Assembly (NCBI GenBank): GCA_963751795.1
Contig: CAVVVI010000001.1
Coordinates: 62,001-126,000 of the forward strand
Origin: BOG-908 sp963751795
GTDB lineage: Bacteria; Pseudomonadota; Alphaproteobacteria; Acetobacterales; Acetobacteraceae
Reading direction: 5' to 3'
DNA: 64,000 nucleotides
The position numbers and the translations under genes are program-made. The first letter of the stretch is position 1. Each line of letters begins with the position of its first letter. Shown here piece after piece: positions 60,059 through 64,000 of the stretch. Below the pieces are notes generated by a model. The model made no database searches. It worked only from the letters and a program-made list of their open reading frames with translations, and was not told the DNA's origin.

Positions 60059-60904
60059 GTGCAGCGCATCATCGAGGGCGACTGCCTGGCCGTGTTGCCC
60101 GGGCTCGCGGCGGCCAGCGTCGACGTCATCGTCACCTCGCCGCCGTACAACCTCAACCTCGCCTATTCCGGCTACCGCGATGCGCTGCCGGAAGAGGAGT
60201 ATCTCGCCTGGCTCACCGCCGTGGCCACGGCGCTGCGGCGTGTCATGCGCCCGGACGGCTCGTTCTTCCTCAACATGTCCGGCTCCAACAGCCGCCCCTG
60301 GCTGCCGTTCGAGCTGATCGTGCGCCTGCGGCCACTCTTCGTGCTGCAGAACCACATCACTTGGATCAAGTCGGTCAGCATCGGAGCCGACAGCACCGGC
60401 CACCACAAGCCGCTCGCCGGCAGGCGCTTCCTCAACCACAACCACGAGCATGTTTTTCACCTGACGCTGTCGGGCGACGTGCAGCTGGACCGGCTGGCGA
60501 TCGGCGTGCCGTTCAAGGACAAATCCAACATCGCCCGCCGCGGCCATGCGCGCGATGCACGCTGCCGCGGCAATACCTGGTTCATCCCGTACCGCACGGT
60601 GCAGACGAAAGCGGCCAAGTACAACCACCCCGGCACGTTCCCGGTGGATCTGCCGCGCTGGTGCATCCGCCTGCACGGCCGCAACGGTGCGATGGTGCTG
60701 GATCCGTTCGCCGGCACCGGCACCACGCTGGTCGCGGCGGCACTGGAAGATGCGAGCGCCATCGGCATCGAGCTGGACGCTGCCTACGCCGCCACCGCGC
60801 GGGCGCGCCTGGCGGAGCTGGCTCAGCCCACGAACAGCGCCACCACGCAAGCCAGCCCGGCCGCCCAGACCAGCGAGCGCACCGGGGCCAAATCGGCCAG
60901 ATAG
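60059..60904 (+). CDS. Orphan DNA methyltransferase (N4-cytosine or N6-adenine)
   Basis: A 281-aa beta-class methyltransferase. The catalytic motif IV TSPPYN is at 26-31, and the SAM-binding motif I DPFAGTGTT is at about 215-223, C-terminal to it. There is no cognate restriction gene in the window. The SPP form of motif IV leans towards N4-cytosine or related enzymes rather than CcrM, which has DPPY. It starts at a GTG 5 bp after mltA, so it belongs to the timA-mltA transcript. Its last 82 bp overlap the convergent MAPEG gene. Confidence 0.82.
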   Translation: MQRIIEGDCLAVLPGLAAASVDVIVTSPPYNLNLAYSGYRDALPEEEYLAWLTAVATALRRVMRPDGSFFLNMSGSNSRPWLPFELIVRLRPLFVLQNHITWIKSVSIGADSTGHHKPLAGRRFLNHNHEHVFHLTLSGDVQLDRLAIGVPFKDKSNIARRGHARDARCRGNTWFIPYRTVQTKAAKYNHPGTFPVDLPRWCIRLHGRNGAMVLDPFAGTGTTLVAAALEDASAIGIELDAAYAATARARLAELAQPTNSATTQASPAAQTSERTGAKSAR

Positions 60905-61188
60905 CAGCCCGTATAGATCAGCCGGATCACCACGAACGCCACGGCCAGCAGGTCGATCCTGTGCTGCGGCATCTGGCGCAGCTGCGCGATGATCACCGCT
61001 GCGGCAAAGGCCGGAAACGCCTCGAAATGATTGCGGTGCGCCGCATCGGCACGCGCGCGCCAGCCGCGCAGCCGCGCAAGATAGGCGCGCGGATCGGCAT
61101 TATCGTAGCCACGCTGCGCCTTGGCGCCGCCCACCGTCAGATAGGGCAGCAGCGCTGCAACCAGAACCATCCAGTAAGCCAAGTGCAT
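60823..61188 (-). CDS. MAPEG-family membrane protein
   Basis: A 121-aa protein with four hydrophobic segments and the MAPEG features LPYLTVGGAKAQRGYDNADPRAYLARL and AAHRNHFEAFPAFAAAV. Bacterial members are of unknown function; eukaryotic relatives act in glutathione and eicosanoid metabolism. Its 3' end overlaps the methyltransferase tail on the opposite strand. Confidence 0.85.
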   Translation of the reverse strand: MHLAYWMVLVAALLPYLTVGGAKAQRGYDNADPRAYLARLRGWRARADAAHRNHFEAFPAFAAAVIIAQLRQMPQHRIDLLAVAFVVIRLIYTGCYLADLAPVRSLVWAAGLACVVALFVG

Positions 61189-61267
61189 ATCGCTTCAACC
61201 CAAAAACCAGTCGCCGCCAGAGGGCCGATCTGCCGCAGCCCGCGCACCCAAATGCCAGCGCCACATG

Positions 61268-61305
61268 CAAAAGCTTTTTGCTTCTTTTTCTCGAAAAAGA
61301 AGGCC
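61268..61305 (+). repeat. Palindromic A/T repeat, copy 15
   Basis: Copy with CTTCTTTTTCTC/GAAAAAGAAG, ending 8 bp from the stop of the GT-A type glycosyltransferase. Confidence 0.85.
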
Positions 61306-61313
61306 TTCCGTCC

Positions 61314-62216
61314 CTAACTCAACGGCGACTCCATCGCACAATCCGGCCCAGCGCCCCGCAACAGGCACGTCTCGAACGACCCCCCGCCCGTCCGCCGTAT
61401 CACATAGCGTGCAGTCTTCGCCGGCCCCGCCAGATGCATCGCCCCGATCGGCGTAAACGGCGCCCGAGGCTCGCAGAACGCGCCGGCAGCATCGTTCCAC
61501 ATCGGGATGCCACGATCGCAGATCCAGTTGTAGCGCGGCGGCAGGAACTGCGTGCGCAGGCCGCCGCCGGCGTATAGCGCGTGATTGAGCGCAAACTGGT
61601 CGTGCGGCACCAGGTCGCCGGTGCGCGCGATGGCGGCTGCGTAGCGTTGCGCCCACGCCTCCCAATGCGGCGCGCCGGCGCGGATGGCGAAGAACCCGGC
61701 ATTGACGTGGCGGGCCAGCAGCAGCCGTGCCGTGCGCCATGGCCCGTAGCCGCGCAGGAAATGCTTGCCGGTCCAGCCCAGCAGCCAGGGCTGGAAGCGG
61801 TAGGCGCGCGTGCGTTCGTGGGTGATGGCCATGTCGTGCGCCAGCGCGCCGGCCACGTAGTCGTCGAACACCGCGATGTCCTGCAGCCACACATCCGAGT
61901 CGATCCAGACGTACACGTCGTAGCCGGGGAAGTAGGCGGGCAGGAACGGCCGCGCCAGGAACGAGAGCAAAGCAGGGCGCACGGCGGCTTCGTCCACGCC
62001 GAGATGCGCGCGCGGCCGCACCACCTGCACGCCGGCGGCCTGCAGCGCCGCGCGGTCGTTCGCGTCCAGCCCGATATCGAAGCACGCGGCAGCCACGTGC
62101 GGGCGGTCCAGCCGCGGCGCGATGGAGGCGAGCATGCCGCGCAGGAACGGCATGAAGCGCGAATCGCTGGCGGTGACCACCATCACGCGCGGCCCGGCCT
62201 GGGTGCTGACGTTCAT
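61314..62216 (-). CDS. Nucleotide-diphospho-sugar transferase-like glycosyltransferase
   Basis: A 300-aa protein of GT-A type. The DxD metal site is D106-S-D108 in YVWIDSDVW. The later HVNAGFFAIRAG, HDQFALNHAL and MHLAGPAK follow the pattern of GT8-like enzymes. ATG 62216 overlaps the stop of the preceding GT2 gene (ATGA), so the two are translationally coupled. A palindromic repeat abuts its stop. The acceptor is unknown. Confidence 0.78.
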   Translation of the reverse strand: MNVSTQAGPRVMVVTASDSRFMPFLRGMLASIAPRLDRPHVAAACFDIGLDANDRAALQAAGVQVVRPRAHLGVDEAAVRPALLSFLARPFLPAYFPGYDVYVWIDSDVWLQDIAVFDDYVAGALAHDMAITHERTRAYRFQPWLLGWTGKHFLRGYGPWRTARLLLARHVNAGFFAIRAGAPHWEAWAQRYAAAIARTGDLVPHDQFALNHALYAGGGLRTQFLPPRYNWICDRGIPMWNDAAGAFCEPRAPFTPIGAMHLAGPAKTARYVIRRTGGGSFETCLLRGAGPDCAMESPLS

Positions 62217-63190
62217 GCGGCGCCGAAGCGGCGGGCCAGCCGCCCGGCCACGCGCCGCGCCAGCAGGGGCCAGGTGGTGGGGTGGCGGGCCAAGCGCAGG
62301 GCGGCGGCCACGCGCCGGCCCTCGGCGGCGTCTTTCTGCGCGCCGATATAATGCACCATCACCGCATATTGCCGGCCGCGGCGTTCCAGCATGGCCATCA
62401 CCTCGGCCTCATCGCGCGCGCGCATCAGGGCGATGAAGTGGGCGTTGGCGGCGATGGCGCCGCGGTAATCGTAGCGCCAGGCGCCGGCGCCGGTCTGCGT
62501 CCAGCGGCGCGAGACGGTGCCGAAGGGCAGCGTCCATTGATACAGCGGCGCGGCGCAGATCAGCAGCCTGCCGCCGGCCACCATATATTCCAGTAGGTAG
62601 GTGAAATCCTCCGCCAGCCGGCTCGCCTCATGGTAGGCGAGCGCGTGCGCCTGCACAAAGGCGCGCCGGATCACCGGCTTGAGGATGCCGTAATCGAACG
62701 CGCCGAAGCTGTCGGCGCCGGCCACCAGCTCGGCCTTGCCGATCACGCGGTCGGGCTGGGCCGGATCGAAGGCGGTGCGCAGCACGGTGCCGAAATCCCC
62801 GCCGGCCTGAGTCACGCCGGCATCGATGTAGTCCAGATTGTCGGCCACCATGTCCACGCCGTGCCGTTCGGCGGCCTCGATCAGCCGGGCCAGCCGGTCG
62901 GGCGCGTAGGCGTCGTCGGCATCCAGCACCGCCACCCAATCGCCTTGCGCCTGCTGCATCATCCGGTTCATCGCCGCCGGCTTGCCGCCGTTGCACGGCA
63001 GGCGCAGCACGCGGATGCGCGGATCGGCCTGCGCCATCGCCTCGGCCAGGGCGGCGCTGCCATCGGTGCTGGCGTCATCGGCCACCAGGATCTCGATATC
63101 GGCCAGCGTCTGTGCGGCGGCCGAGCGCAGGCAGCGTTCCAAGGTGGGCGCGCTGTTATAGACGGGCACCAGGATGCTCGCGCGCGTCAT
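62213..63190 (-). CDS. Family 2 glycosyltransferase
   Basis: A 325-aa GT2 enzyme. The N-terminal ILVPVYNSAPTLERCLRSA, DDASTDGS and the DxD motif AVLDADDAY at about 88-95 are canonical. It is cytoplasmic with a basic C-terminus. The start at 63190 (MTRASILVPVY) is clear. It is the middle gene of a glycosyltransferase operon. Confidence 0.9.
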   Translation of the reverse strand: MTRASILVPVYNSAPTLERCLRSAAAQTLADIEILVADDASTDGSAALAEAMAQADPRIRVLRLPCNGGKPAAMNRMMQQAQGDWVAVLDADDAYAPDRLARLIEAAERHGVDMVADNLDYIDAGVTQAGGDFGTVLRTAFDPAQPDRVIGKAELVAGADSFGAFDYGILKPVIRRAFVQAHALAYHEASRLAEDFTYLLEYMVAGGRLLICAAPLYQWTLPFGTVSRRWTQTGAGAWRYDYRGAIAANAHFIALMRARDEAEVMAMLERRGRQYAVMVHYIGAQKDAAEGRRVAAALRLARHPTTWPLLARRVAGRLARRFGAA

Positions 63191-63243
63191 GGCCGGCGCC
63201 CGTACATGCGGCCGGCGCCGGCACGCAGGGCGCGCTGCCTCAT

Positions 63244-64000
63244 CTACACATCCAGCACGCGCTCGGGCGCCAGCCGGCCGCGTGCCAGGTCCAGCAGCGC
63301 CAGCGCATTGCCCAGCAGCCGCCCGCGCCGGTCGATCCACGGCTCGGACCACAGTGCGCGCACGCCGTTGGCGGCCAGGTTGCGCCCCACGCTGCCCAGC
63401 GCCCGCGCCCAGGAATAGCTGCCCTTGGCGCGCAAATAGATCGGGTTGGCAACCTGCGAATAGCCCAGCCGGCGGCCCGAGGCGCGGCCCGATTTGGCGC
63501 CCAGATGCACACCGCGCGCACCATGCAGCTTGATGATGCCGCCATGGCGCGCGATCCGGTGGGTGAAGTCGATATCCTCCGACCAGCCATACAGCGGCAG
63601 CCGCTCGTCGAAGCGCAGCCCGTGCGCGCGGGCGATGTCCAGCCGGATGGCCATGTTGCAGCCATAGCCGTGCGGCGCCGCCTCGAAGCTGAGGTCCGGC
63701 CGCGCGCCATCGGCCGCGATCAGCGCCAGCCCCTGTTCCACGCTCAGCCCGGGCCCGCGGGCATCGTCGGCGATCGGCAGGCCGGTGGCGGCCACCACCC
63801 AGCGATTGGCGGCGAACACGTCGCGCACCGTCTCCAGATATAAGGGCGCGGCCAGGAAATCGTCGTCGAAGAACACCACCAGGTCGCAATCGCCGACCTG
63901 ATCCAGAATGACGTTACGCTGCCGCGGCAGCCCCGGCGCGGAGCGCAGCAGCATGAGGCCGCTGCCCTCTGACAAACCCGTGACGTCTTCGGGTTTGGTG
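63244..64000 (-). CDS. Family 2 glycosyltransferase, N-terminus beyond the window
   Basis: The frame stays open to the window edge upstream of a TTG at 63975 (TKPEDVTGL precedes it), so the start lies outside. Visible are GLPRQRNVILDQV, the DxD-type VVFFDDDF, AAPHGYGCNMAIRLD and LYGWSEDIDFTHRIARHG, all typical of GT2 enzymes that elongate surface polysaccharide. It is the first visible gene of the right-end operon, 53 bp before the next GT2 gene. Confidence 0.85.
   Translation of the reverse strand, partial: TKPEDVTGLSEGSGLMLLRSAPGLPRQRNVILDQVGDCDLVVFFDDDFLAAPLYLETVRDVFAANRWVVAATGLPIADDARGPGLSVEQGLALIAADGARPDLSFEAAPHGYGCNMAIRLDIARAHGLRFDERLPLYGWSEDIDFTHRIARHGGIIKLHGARGVHLGAKSGRASGRRLGYSQVANPIYLRAKGSYSWARALGSVGRNLAANGVRALWSEPWIDRRGRLLGNALALLDLARGRLAPERVLDV

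Noticed and set aside
60059..60904. Methyltransferase as CcrM
   Set aside because: CcrM has a DPPYNL motif and a C-terminal DNA-binding extension; this protein has TSPPYN and lacks that extension.
7195..61305. The A/T repeats as ordinary rho-independent terminators
   Set aside because: The stem is A/T-rich with only two or three G-C pairs and lacks a clean trailing U-run on one strand, and several copies lie upstream of start codons. A termination role is possible but not the standard design.

Overview
The window is a G+C-rich alphaproteobacterial chromosome segment, most likely from Acetobacteraceae or another Rhodospirillales member. This rests on gene order (rnd-lptC-lptA-lptB-rpoN-hpf; secB opposed to a Tim44-type gene and mltA; aroE-coaE-dnaQ; pssA-psd), a CenR-type response regulator, and an A/T-rich palindromic repeat of a kind I associate with that family. 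No rRNA, CRISPR array, replication origin or prophage was seen. There is one tRNA, Leu(CAG).

Layout. Bases 1-2100 are visibly less G+C-rich and look accessory: a secreted protein cut by the left edge, a decayed IS5-type insertion sequence and a small unknown protein. Bases 2200-14300 hold gabT, a Tim44-domain protein, ygfZ, an HtrA protease with a two-component system, a frameshifted acyl-CoA dehydrogenase, phospholipid synthesis (pssA, psd) and a MATE pump. Bases 14300-18700 carry a tightly packed run: RNA-ligase-like protein, FAD protein, aroE, coaE, dnaQ. Bases 18900-28700 mix an exported amidohydrolase, a type II NADH dehydrogenase, a GbsR-type regulator, rodA, an MDR oxidoreductase and exported proteins. 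Bases 28900-37200 hold cenR, an SH3/DsrE/MoeB-like operon, queC, a three-part glycosyltransferase and an unknown-domain partner. Bases 37200-42730 are the LPS-transport/sigma-54 block and tRNA-Leu. Bases 43050-51400 hold DNA/RNA enzymes, a permease and three metallopeptidases. Bases 52000-61200 carry suhB, an elongation factor P module with both beta-lysylation enzymes (efp, epmB, epmA), secB, a Tim44-type gene, mltA and an orphan DNA methyltransferase. The right end is a glycosyltransferase cluster that runs off the window.

Two patterns cut across the genes. First, at least 15 copies of a palindromic repeat (core CAAAAGTTTTTTGCTTC) lie at gene borders, several as inverted pairs around a short spacer like a tiny mobile element; one pair sits inside a two-component operon. 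A separate G+C-rich 253-bp inverted repeat of similar design lies beside tRNA-Leu. Second, four chromosomal genes (gcdH-like, aroE, rodA, mltA) are each broken by single extra bases, five in all, in otherwise well conserved frames. Consensus sequence error is the simplest explanation.
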